Source: Oscillospiraceae bacterium (GTDB taxonomy: Bacteria; Bacillota_A; Clostridia; Oscillospirales; Oscillospiraceae). From it: a stretch of 7,750 nucleotides of DNA. Below, in pieces: positions 1 through 5,516 of this stretch. Made by a program: the position numbers and the translations under genes. The notes beneath the pieces were generated by a model, which was not told where the DNA came from, did no database searches, and was given only the letters and a program-made list of their open reading frames with translations. The stretch's first letter is position 1; each line of letters begins with the position of its first letter. The DNA lies in the NCBI GenBank assembly GCA_015068055.1, contig SVLG01000076.1, positions 1 to 7,750 of the forward strand, in the 5' to 3' direction.

Positions 1-2
1 CC

Positions 3-923
3 AAGAAGGCCGCCGGCTCCCTCCAGTGGAGCGTGGTGGAGATGATGAAGCGTTATCGCCTCTTTTCCGAAATCGGCGTCCGGGATCTCAAAGGCTACAA
101 CGATCACCAGAAGAAGGCAGGACTGGAGACTCTGCCCAGCCTCGTCATCGTCATCGACGAGCTGGCCGACCTTATGATGACGGCTGCCAAGGAAGTGGAG
201 GAGAGCATCTGCCGTGTGGCCCAGATGGGCCGTGCTGCCGGCGTCCATCTCATCATTGCTACGCAGCGTCCCTCTTCTGATGTGATTACCGGCCTCATGA
301 AGGCCAACATCCCCAGCCGCATTGCCTTCTCCGTCTCCAGCGCCATGGAGTCCCGCATCATTCTGGATCATGCCGGCGCCGAGAAGCTTATCGGCAACGG
401 CGATATGCTCTTCTTCCCCATTGGTGCCAACAAGCCTACCCGGGTGCAGGGCGCCTATGTCTCCGACGAGGAGAGGGAACGGGTCATCGACTTCATCAAG
501 GCCGGCGGCGAAGCCCGCTACGATGAAAACGCCATCCACGACATCGAACGCAGCGCCGCCGAGAAGGAAAAGGGCAAGGAGAAGGGCGCCGCCTCCCTGG
601 AGGAGAATGGGTCTTATGAGGATAACCCCTTCTCCGAGTACGACGAACTGCTGCCTCAGGCGGTGGACGTTATTCTCGACACCAAACAGGCCTCCGTCTC
701 CATGCTGCAGCGGCGGCTGAAGCTGGGTTACGCCCGGGCTGCCCGTCTGGTGGACCAGATGGAGGAACTGGGCGTCGTGGGCCCCTTTGAAGGCTCCAAG
801 CCCCGGCAGCTGCTCATCGACCGCCAGCAGTGGCAGGAGATGAGCCTCTCGGGTCGCACGCCCCTGGAAAAGCTCATGGATGAGCAGAAGGATGACTTTA
901 CGGAGGTCGAGAGCGATGAATGA
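3..923 (+). CDS. ftsK: DNA translocase FtsK/SpoIIIE, C-terminal part (5' end outside window)
   Basis: This is the last 306 residues of a hexameric, ATP-driven, membrane-anchored DNA pump that moves chromosomal DNA through the division or sporulation septum. The reading frame is open to the window edge, so the true start, the membrane segments and the Walker A site lie upstream. Visible parts: the KKAAGSLQW...EMMKRYRLF stretch typical just after Walker A; Walker B VIVIDELADLMM at fragment residues 48-59 (D52, E53); the conserved ATQRPSSDVITGLMKANIPSR segment (about 86-106); a charged linker rich in E and K (about 182-200); and a winged-helix gamma domain (about 213-275, from EYDELLPQAV to GPFEGSKPRQLL) that reads oriented DNA motifs. 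The gene overlaps mrnC by 8 bp. Whether it is the SpoIIIE or the vegetative paralogue cannot be decided from this fragment. Family assignment is very secure. Confidence 0.96.
   Translation, partial: KKAAGSLQWSVVEMMKRYRLFSEIGVRDLKGYNDHQKKAGLETLPSLVIVIDELADLMMTAAKEVEESICRVAQMGRAAGVHLIIATQRPSSDVITGLMKANIPSRIAFSVSSAMESRIILDHAGAEKLIGNGDMLFFPIGANKPTRVQGAYVSDEERERVIDFIKAGGEARYDENAIHDIERSAAEKEKGKEKGAASLEENGSYEDNPFSEYDELLPQAVDVILDTKQASVSMLQRRLKLGYARAARLVDQMEELGVVGPFEGSKPRQLLIDRQQWQEMSLSGRTPLEKLMDEQKDDFTEVESDE
902..906 (+). promoter_or_regulatory. Ribosome binding site of mrnC
   Basis: GGAGG ends 9 nt before the ATG at 916, inside the end of ftsK. It decides the start of mrnC. The same frame is open back to an ATG at 880, but that start would add 12 residues with no family similarity and has no comparable Shine-Dalgarno sequence. 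Confidence 0.7.
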
Positions 924-1296
924 GCGCGAAGTAGACGCCATGAGCGCCCTCGCCCTGGCTCATATGGGCGACGCGGTCTACGACCTGCTGGTGCGGCGTG
1001 AGCTTTGCCGCGCCGGGAAACTGACCGCCGGTTCTCTCCATAAAGAGACTGTTCGCCATGTGGCGGCTACCGCGCAGGCGACCGCCGTCCGGCGCATACT
1101 GCCCGCTCTTACCGAGCGGGAACTGGCCGCCTACAAACGCGGCCGCAACGCCCACAGTCACGCTGCGCCCAAAAACTGCAGCGAGGGCGACTACCACGCC
1201 GCCACCGGACTGGAGAGCCTTTTTGGCTGGCTCTACCTCCGGGGGGAAGAGGAACGCATCGAGGAGCTTTTTGCCCTCATACAGGAGGAAGCATAA
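916..1296 (+). CDS. mrnC: Mini-ribonuclease III (23S rRNA maturation)
   Basis: This 126-residue protein matches Mini-III, a dimeric RNase III catalytic domain without the double-stranded-RNA-binding domain. In Bacillus it cuts the stem formed by the ends of precursor 23S rRNA to give mature termini. Visible motifs: LALAHMGDAVYD at residues 12-23, with catalytic D19 (equivalent to B. subtilis D23 in GDA); LHKETVRHVAA at 41-51; the family signature KRGRNAHS...PKN at 74-87; and YHAATGLESLFGWLYL at 93-108, with E100 as the second metal-binding acid. Length is close to the usual 130-145. It starts inside the end of ftsK and its stop overlaps the rqcH start by one base (TAATG), so the three genes are almost certainly co-transcribed. 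In B. subtilis the gene sits by cysS instead. The overlap suggests translational coupling. No missing key residue was seen. Confidence 0.93.
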   Translation: MNEREVDAMSALALAHMGDAVYDLLVRRELCRAGKLTAGSLHKETVRHVAATAQATAVRRILPALTERELAAYKRGRNAHSHAAPKNCSEGDYHAATGLESLFGWLYLRGEEERIEELFALIQEEA

Positions 1297-2999
1297 TGCC
1301 TCTGGACGCCATATACCTCACAGCCCTGCGCCGTGAGCTGGAACCCACTCTGGTGGGCGCGAAAATCGACAGGATCACCATGCCCGAGCGGGATCTGGTG
1401 ATCCTGTCTCTCCACAGTCGGGAGGGCAAGCGCAAGCTGCTGATCTCCGCCAAAGGGGGCGCGGCCCGACTGCACTATACCGAGCAGAGCTTTGAAAACC
1501 CGCCCCAGCCGCCCATGTTCTGTATGCTGCTGCGCAAGTACCTGCTGGGCGCCCGCATCACCGCCGTGGAGCAGCCGCCCATGGAGCGCATGATCGCCCT
1601 GCTTCTGGATACGCAGGATGAGCTGGGCGTGGCCGGGAAGAAAAAGCTGGTGCTGGAGCTGATGGGCAAGTGCCGCAATATCGTATTGGTGGATGGGGAA
1701 GAACGCGTGCTGGACTGCCTCCACCGGGCCGACTTTGAAAGCAACGAGAAGCGGCCTTTGCTGCCGGGACTCTACTATGCCCCGCCTCCCTCACAGGATA
1801 AGCCCTCTTTCTTTGCCCTGACGGCGGAGGAGCGCCGTGCGGCGCTGGCCGCTACGGCAGCGGATAAGCCCATGGATAAGCGCCTGTTGGATGCCTTTGG
1901 CGGTCTTTCGCCCTTGGTTTGCCGGGAACTGGCCTTGGCGGAGGATATTGGCGCTGCCATGACCTCTCTCGCCGAGCGGGTGGAGCAGGGGGGCTGGGAA
2001 CCCACCATGCTCAAGGAAGGGGACAAGCCCAAGGACTTCTCCTTTATGCCCGTGAAGCAATACGGCAGTCTCTACACCGCCGAGAGCTTTGCAAGCTGCG
2101 GCGCGCTGCTGGATTCCTTCTATACCCGCCGGGACCGGCTGGAGAGCATACAGCGCCGCAGCGCCGATCTTTTCCGCACGGCCAAAACCGCCCGGGATCG
2201 CCTGCTCCGCAAGCGGGATGCCCGGATGCGTGAGCTGAAGGCCACCGAGCAGCGGGAGGAATACCGCCGCCGGGGCGATCTCATCACGGCCAATATGTAC
2301 CGGCTGAAAAAGGGTATGGCTTCCTTTGAGGCGCAGGACTTTTATGCCGAGAACTGCCCTACGGTGACGGTACCGCTGGATATTCTGAAAACGCCCCAGC
2401 AGAACGCCGCGGCGCAGTACAAGCTCTATAACAAGGCCAAGACCGCACAGCGCATCCTTACCGGCCTCATTACCGATGCCGAGGAGGAGATCGCCTATCT
2501 GGAGAGTGTGCTGGACGAGCTGGAACGGGCCGAGAGCGAGCGCGATCTGGGGGATGTGCGCCGGGAACTGATGAGCGGCGGCTACATCCGGGAGACGAAG
2601 GACAAGCGGCAGAAGCTGCCCGCGCCCCGAAAGCCTCTGCGCTTTCTCAGCGATACCGGCCGGGAGATCCTTGTGGGCCGGGGCAACGCGGAAAATGACC
2701 AGTTGACCTTCCATACCGCCCGTCGTACCGACCTCTGGTTCCATGTGCAGAAGCTGCCGGGAAGCCACGTTGTCCTCTCCCAGATGGAGGGGGAAGCGGA
2801 CGAGACCAGCATTCGCCAGGCGGCCATCCTTGCCGCCACCTATTCCGCCGCAGGCGGCGGCAAGACCGCCGTGGACTATACCCAGATACGGTACGTGAAA
2901 AAGCCCGCCGGGGCCAGACCCGGCCGGGTGATCTTCACCGATTATGAAACGCTGATCGTGGAGCCGGATACGGCTCTGGCGGAGCGGCTGAAAGCATGA
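1296..2999 (+). CDS. rqcH: Ribosome quality control protein RqcH (NFACT/Rqc2 family, formerly FbpA-like)
   Basis: This is a full-length 567-residue NFACT protein. RqcH binds the obstructed 50S subunit carrying peptidyl-tRNA and recruits tRNA-Ala to add C-terminal alanine tails that mark stalled chains for proteolysis. Domains: NFACT-N (about 1-200, with MPLDAIYLTALRREL and LMGKCRNIVLVD); a middle HhH and long charged coiled-coil region (about 270-440); and NFACT-R/DUF814 from about 445 to the end, with NDQLT at 467-471, DLWFH at 479-483, LPGSHVVL and the late YVKKPAGARPG. The start ATG follows AGGAGG within the end of mrnC with a one-base stop/start overlap. Oddity: the family Asp-Arg pair needed for tail synthesis (D97-R98 in B. 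subtilis) is Glu-Arg here (E97 GAG at 1584-1586, then R98). The older 'fibronectin-binding protein' name is not supported. A strong terminator follows immediately. Confidence 0.96.
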   Translation: MPLDAIYLTALRRELEPTLVGAKIDRITMPERDLVILSLHSREGKRKLLISAKGGAARLHYTEQSFENPPQPPMFCMLLRKYLLGARITAVEQPPMERMIALLLDTQDELGVAGKKKLVLELMGKCRNIVLVDGEERVLDCLHRADFESNEKRPLLPGLYYAPPPSQDKPSFFALTAEERRAALAATAADKPMDKRLLDAFGGLSPLVCRELALAEDIGAAMTSLAERVEQGGWEPTMLKEGDKPKDFSFMPVKQYGSLYTAESFASCGALLDSFYTRRDRLESIQRRSADLFRTAKTARDRLLRKRDARMRELKATEQREEYRRRGDLITANMYRLKKGMASFEAQDFYAENCPTVTVPLDILKTPQQNAAAQYKLYNKAKTAQRILTGLITDAEEEIAYLESVLDELERAESERDLGDVRRELMSGGYIRETKDKRQKLPAPRKPLRFLSDTGREILVGRGNAENDQLTFHTARRTDLWFHVQKLPGSHVVLSQMEGEADETSIRQAAILAATYSAAGGGKTAVDYTQIRYVKKPAGARPGRVIFTDYETLIVEPDTALAERLKA

Positions 3000-3035
3000 A
3001 AAACCCGTCCTCACAAAGTGTGAGGACGGGTTTTT
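2999..3035. terminator. Bidirectional intrinsic terminator between rqcH and the rsmE-side operon
   Basis: A perfect 15-bp inverted repeat (AAACCCGTCCTCACA at 3001-3015, complement at 3019-3033) encloses a 3-nt loop. It is followed by a T run on the plus strand (3031-3035), and the matching A run before it serves as a T run on the minus strand. It begins at the last base of the rqcH stop codon and lies 12 nt beyond the stop of the convergent 83-aa gene, so it can end both transcripts. Confidence 0.92.
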
Positions 3036-3046
3036 CCATGGGGACG

Positions 3047-3298
3047 TTAGTACAAATACGACCTTGTAAAGACGGCCATGACAATCAACGCAAATCCGGC
3101 GGCCCGGATGAGATTCAGCAAGTCACCACGGGGTTCCCGATCTCCAATCATGACCGGGTGGAGAAACCACAGAAGGCCGCAGAGAGCATAGCCGATGCTG
3201 GTGAAGATCCAGTGTTTGCAGAGTGTGTTCAACAGGTTGAAAACGACAACGATGCCAACGGTCAGCAGGAGCTGACGTTTGTAATTAAGCTTCTCCAT
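3047..3298 (-). CDS. Small three-helix membrane protein of unknown function, coupled to rsmE
   Basis: I do not recognise this 83-residue protein. It has a short basic N-terminus (MEKLNYKRQ) and three hydrophobic stretches that look like membrane helices: about 10-26 (LLLTVGIVVVFNLLN), 34-51 (SIGYALCGLLWFLHPVMI) and 61-79 (LNLIRAAGFALIVMAVF). Between the second and third lies a charged loop, GDREPRGD. The last residues are RSYLY. Its ATG lies 4 nt after the rsmE stop codon with no clear Shine-Dalgarno sequence of its own, which suggests translation by reinitiation or coupling from rsmE. The bidirectional terminator lies just downstream. The coding call rests on the operon position, the tight spacing and a coherent membrane-protein composition in a region not overlapped by another credible gene. 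The function cannot be inferred. Confidence 0.75.
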   Translation of the reverse strand: MEKLNYKRQLLLTVGIVVVFNLLNTLCKHWIFTSIGYALCGLLWFLHPVMIGDREPRGDLLNLIRAAGFALIVMAVFTRSYLY

Positions 3299-3302
3299 AG
3301 CA

Positions 3303-4043
3303 TCAATCCATGTTGCCGGTGGCGTACATGATGGCGGAGAGGGCTGCCACAGGGGCGGTCTCGCAGCGGAAAATCCGGGGACCCATGGAGCAGATGTGCA
3401 GATTCATGTGCCTTGCAAGCTCCGCTTCATAGGGCTCAAAGCCGCCCTCGGGGCCGGTGATGATGGCCGCGGAGGTGATGGCTCCGGCCTTTTCCACGGC
3501 CTCGCGCATGGGGATGCGCTCACCGGTTTCGTAGAGAAAGAGGGGGAGCTCCGTTGCCGCCGCGGTGTTGAAGGCCTCGGCCAGATCGGAGAGGACACGC
3601 ACCTGGGGGATGATGCCCCGGCCGCTCTGCTTGGCGGCCTCCTCGGCAATGCGCTGCCAGCGGGCCACCTTCTTGTCCACGGCCTTTTCCTCCAGCTTCA
3701 TAACGCAGCGCTTGCTGGGGAAGAAGCAGATCTCATAAGCGCCCGCCTCGGTGCATTTTTGCACAATATAGTCGCTGCGCTCCCCCTTGGGGAGTCCCGC
3801 GATGACGGAGACCTTTACCGTAGGCTCGGCGGGGCAGGGGAGAACCTCCAGAATCTCGGCCTCCAGCGCGCCCTTTTCAATTTTTGTAATGGAGCAGTGG
3901 TGGTCCTTCCCCGCGCCGTCGCAGAGGATGAGCCTGTCTCCGATGCGAAGGCGCAGCACTTTGGCGTGCTCGGCGTCTTCTCCGGCGATAAACGCCATGC
4001 CTCCGGCTATGCTGCTGCCGCCGCTGAGAAAGAATCTGGCCAT
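3303..4043 (-). CDS. rsmE: 16S rRNA (uracil-1498-N3)-methyltransferase
   Basis: This 246-residue SPOUT-class enzyme uses S-adenosylmethionine to methylate N3 of U1498 (E. coli numbering) in helix 44 of 16S rRNA, on the assembled small subunit. N-terminal PUA-like domain: MARFFLSGG, then EDAEHAKVLRLRIGD at about 22-36. The C-terminal trefoil-knot domain has LPKGERSDYIVQKCTEAG (84-101), the ITGPEGGF cofactor loop (195-202) and the knot signature MGPRIFRCETAPVAAL (220-235). All key segments are present and the length matches the usual 240-250. The chosen ATG has GGAGG 9 nt upstream and starts exactly at the family N-terminus. The frame stays open far upstream, but that extension runs antisense through the next gene and has no family similarity. 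A promoter is visible at 4081-4109. The 83-aa membrane protein gene follows. Confidence 0.96.
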   Translation of the reverse strand: MARFFLSGGSSIAGGMAFIAGEDAEHAKVLRLRIGDRLILCDGAGKDHHCSITKIEKGALEAEILEVLPCPAEPTVKVSVIAGLPKGERSDYIVQKCTEAGAYEICFFPSKRCVMKLEEKAVDKKVARWQRIAEEAAKQSGRGIIPQVRVLSDLAEAFNTAAATELPLFLYETGERIPMREAVEKAGAITSAAIITGPEGGFEPYEAELARHMNLHICSMGPRIFRCETAPVAALSAIMYATGNMD

Positions 4044-4080
4044 GGTAATAGTCCTCCGTGGATTATAATTAGTACCCTTC

Positions 4081-4109
4081 ATTATCGCATACTCACGGTA
4101 CTCTTGCAA
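4081..4109 (-). promoter_or_regulatory. Sigma-A-type promoter for rsmE
   Basis: Read on the minus strand, a -35 box TTGCAA (4104-4109) is followed by exactly 17 nt and a -10 box GATAAT (4081-4086) preceded by TG at the extended -10 position. Transcription would begin near 4074, leaving a leader of about 30 nt with GGAGG in place. A second TATAAT nearer the gene lies too close to the ribosome binding site to be a good alternative. Confidence 0.65.
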
Positions 4110-4126
4110 GTTGAATATACTGCAAT

Positions 4127-4133
4127 GAGGTGG
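4127..4133 (+). promoter_or_regulatory. Ribosome binding site that favours the GTG start at 4139
   Basis: GAGGTGG, followed by five A residues, precedes the GTG at 4139 with normal spacing. An in-frame GTG at 4130 lies inside this purine block and would have no room for a Shine-Dalgarno sequence, so 4139 is preferred. Confidence 0.5.
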
Positions 4134-4138
4134 AAAAA

Positions 4139-4525
4139 GTGGAACGGGAATCTTTTGAGCGGGTCTGGCAGAGGGTGCAGGGGGCGGAGCGACCACTGGA
4201 GCGGCAGCTACGGGAAGAGGCGGAGAGCGCCGCTTTCTACGGCTGGCTGCGTCGAAGCTGCCCCTCCTGCGGCGGCGCAGCTGCCGCCATGGAACGGGAG
4301 TGCCGCGCTTCGCTGGAGAAGCTGCGTTTTGAGTACTTCCTCGTCTGGGGGGAAGCGTGGGTGCAGCCGGAGATTGCGCTGCCCGGGGGCGGCGTGCTGA
4401 CAAATCTCCGGCGGCAGTATCAGCGGGAACACAGCCGGGCCCAGAGCTCGGTGGGGGAACTGCGCCGCTCCCGGGAGAAGCGGGCGGCCACGCTCCGCTG
4501 GCTGCTGCAGCGCGGAGTACAATAG
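4139..4525 (+). CDS. Small hypothetical protein resembling a degenerate ferritin-like protein
   Basis: This 128-residue soluble, arginine- and glutamate-rich, all-helical protein starts at GTG 4139 (131 residues if GTG 4130 is used). The pattern LREEAESAAFYGWL (24-37) followed by a helix ending LRFEYFLVWGEAW resembles the first helix pair of small ferritin-like/rubrerythrin-like proteins in Clostridia, where the form is roughly E..DAAFY..LA then E..H...L...YFLLTG. Here the ExxH metal motif of the second helix is replaced by ECRAS (54-58), and the C-terminal helices (about 88-128, LRRQYQREHSRAQ...) look shortened and lack a second E..H. A single CPSC (41-44) is present. I infer a metal-free relative or a decaying gene; this family link is from memory of sequence patterns and is uncertain. 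The gene is divergent from rsmE and is followed by a hairpin. Confidence 0.65.
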   Translation: MERESFERVWQRVQGAERPLERQLREEAESAAFYGWLRRSCPSCGGAAAAMERECRASLEKLRFEYFLVWGEAWVQPEIALPGGGVLTNLRRQYQREHSRAQSSVGELRRSREKRAATLRWLLQRGVQ

Positions 4526-4531
4526 AGGTTA

Positions 4532-4565
4532 AACCGGCACAACAGCGTTAGCTGTTGTGCCGGTT
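4532..4565 (+). terminator. Hairpin terminator after the ferritin-like gene
   Basis: A perfect 15-bp inverted repeat, AACCGGCACAACAGC (4532-4546) with complement at 4551-4565, has a 4-nt GTTA loop. It starts 7 nt after the stop codon. The following T tract is weak and interrupted (CTTGTGTAT), so termination may be partial. Confidence 0.75.
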
Positions 4566-4566
4566 C

Positions 4567-4595
4567 TTGTGTATATGAGCGGATTATGATAGGAT
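4567..4595 (+). promoter_or_regulatory. Possible promoter of the CDP-alcohol phosphatidyltransferase gene
   Basis: TTGTGT (4567-4572) and TAGGAT (4590-4595) are separated by 17 nt in an AT-rich gap directly after a hairpin terminator. The -10 box is imperfect. The call is supported mainly by position: the preceding hairpin implies the next gene needs its own promoter. Confidence 0.25.
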
Positions 4596-4633
4596 AAAGT
4601 CCGTTGGATAAACTTGGGTTTATAGGTGATGAG

Positions 4634-5140
4634 ATGGCGAAGCATATTGCAAATATACTCACCGGCTGCCGTATTCTCGGCAGCGTTTTATTGCTGTTTC
4701 CGCCTCCATTTTCCCCGGCATTTTATATCACTTATCTCTTCTGTGGTTTTAGTGATATGATCGATGGTACCGTTGCCAGAGGAACAAACAGTATCAGCAG
4801 GTTCGGAAGCCGTCTGGATACGGTTGCCGACCTCCTGTTTGCAGCGGCAGCGATGATTCGATGGTTGTCTGCTATTCATATTCCGGGGTGGCTGTGGATA
4901 TGGGGCGCTGTCGTTGCGGCTATCAAAATCAGCAACATCATTTTGGCATATGTTTCTAAACATGCGTTTCTATCCCTGCATACGAGGATGAACAAGGCAG
5001 CGGGACTGCTGCTGTTTCTATGGCCCTTGACGATACCCTTCATGGAATTGAAATACACGGGCATCGTGGTAGGCTCTGTCGCAACATTTTCCGCAATTCA
5101 GGAAGGAGTTTATGTGATAGCAGACCGCGAGAGCAGGTAA
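4634..5140 (+). CDS. CDP-alcohol phosphatidyltransferase family membrane protein
   Basis: This 168-residue integral membrane enzyme belongs to the family that transfers a phosphatidyl group from CDP-diacylglycerol, or another CDP-linked group, to an alcohol acceptor at the cytoplasmic membrane. The diagnostic motif is complete: D41xxD44G45xxA48R49, then eight residues, G58xxxD62xxxD66, giving the metal-binding and catalytic aspartates. The N-terminal NILTGCRIL (7-15) fits the family's NxxTxxR opening. Several hydrophobic helices follow (about 16-38, 66-82, 88-109, 122-140, 143-160). Start: ATG 4634 has AGGTG at normal spacing; an in-frame TTG at 4604 would add 10 residues and lacks a good site. 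At 168 residues it is slightly short of the typical PgsA (about 180-200), so the acceptor (glycerol phosphate or another alcohol) cannot be named. Its base composition is more AT-rich than its neighbours. Confidence 0.88.
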   Translation: MAKHIANILTGCRILGSVLLLFPPPFSPAFYITYLFCGFSDMIDGTVARGTNSISRFGSRLDTVADLLFAAAAMIRWLSAIHIPGWLWIWGAVVAAIKISNIILAYVSKHAFLSLHTRMNKAAGLLLFLWPLTIPFMELKYTGIVVGSVATFSAIQEGVYVIADRESR

Positions 5141-5151
5141 GCAAATAAAAA

Positions 5152-5183
5152 AGGAGCGCATCGTTATCGATACGCTCCTATTT
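5152..5183. terminator. Bidirectional terminator between the phosphatidyltransferase gene and the truB-side operon
   Basis: AGGAGCG (5152-5158) pairs with CGCTCCT (5173-5179), and ATCG (5160-5163) with CGAT (5168-5171), around a TTAT loop with one mismatch. On the minus strand the hairpin is followed by a run of six T, making it strong for the ribF-side operon. On the plus strand the tail is only ATTT. It lies within 12 nt of the stop codons of both convergent genes. Confidence 0.85.
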
Positions 5184-5499
5184 AACTTATGGCGCCGATG
5201 AGGAAGCACAGGGCCGTGGCGGCTACGCTGACAGCGATGGCCAGTGCCCAGAGGGTATAGCCGATGTCCTCCAGCGGCGTGGATTTGCGCCGGGGAACCG
5301 TCTTTTTCTCGGGCGCCGGTGCCGGGCGGTAAACGAGCGGCTCTTCCTCATAGATCGGCGCGGGTTCTTCGTAAACGGGGGGCGGGGGTGTGGGCTCCGG
5401 CGGGCGCTTTTTCTGTGCCGGGGCCGCTTCCTCGCCGGCCATCCGCTGGGCGAAGTCCGCCGCGGCCTGCAGGGGATTTTTGAACTTGGGCAGTTTCAT
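5182..5499 (-). CDS. Proline-rich tail-anchored small membrane protein of unknown function
   Basis: I do not recognise this 105-residue protein. It has three parts. Residues 1-24 form a possible amphipathic basic segment (MKLPKFKNPLQAAADFAQRM). Residues 27-75 form a low-complexity linker rich in Pro, Glu, Lys and Tyr, with near-repeats VYEEPAP (42-48), IYEEEPL (49-55) and VYRPAPAP (56-63). Residues 80-103 form one hydrophobic helix (GYTLWALAIAVSVAATALCFLIGA) at the very C-terminus. No signal peptide is seen, so the likely topology is a cytoplasmic tail with a C-terminal anchor. AGGAG lies 8 nt before the ATG, and only 17 nt separate it from the ribF stop, so it is the last gene of the nrnA-truB-ribF operon, ahead of a strong terminator. 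No enzymatic motif is present; a scaffold or membrane-tether role would be a guess. Confidence 0.8.
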   Translation of the reverse strand: MKLPKFKNPLQAAADFAQRMAGEEAAPAQKKRPPEPTPPPPVYEEPAPIYEEEPLVYRPAPAPEKKTVPRRKSTPLEDIGYTLWALAIAVSVAATALCFLIGAIS

Positions 5500-5516
5500 A
5501 GAAATATCTCCTGCGC

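Noticed and set aside
1296..2999. Annotation of rqcH as a fibronectin-binding adhesin
   Set aside because: There is no signal peptide, cell-wall anchor or surface repeats, and the NFACT-N plus NFACT-R architecture fits the cytosolic ribosome quality-control factor.
1791..3014. A 407-codon open frame on the minus strand opposite rqcH
   Set aside because: It lies wholly antisense to an unmistakable rqcH, its translation has no coherent family pattern, and it runs through the terminator. Long antisense open frames are expected in GC-rich coding DNA.
3000..3035. Palindrome after rqcH considered as a repeat element or attachment site
   Set aside because: A perfect stem with a 3-nt loop and T runs on both sides, between convergent stop codons, is fully explained as a bidirectional terminator, and no second copy is present in the window.
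3396..4400. A 334-codon plus-strand open frame opposite rsmE
   Set aside because: It is the complement-strand shadow of rsmE running on through the intergenic region, with a Gly/Ala-rich translation and no recognisable domain.
4044..4403. N-terminal extension of rsmE by 120 residues
   Set aside because: The extension is antisense to the divergent small gene, is full of low-complexity Arg/Pro/Ala, crosses the rsmE promoter, and ignores the GGAGG-ATG at 4043 that matches the family N-terminus.
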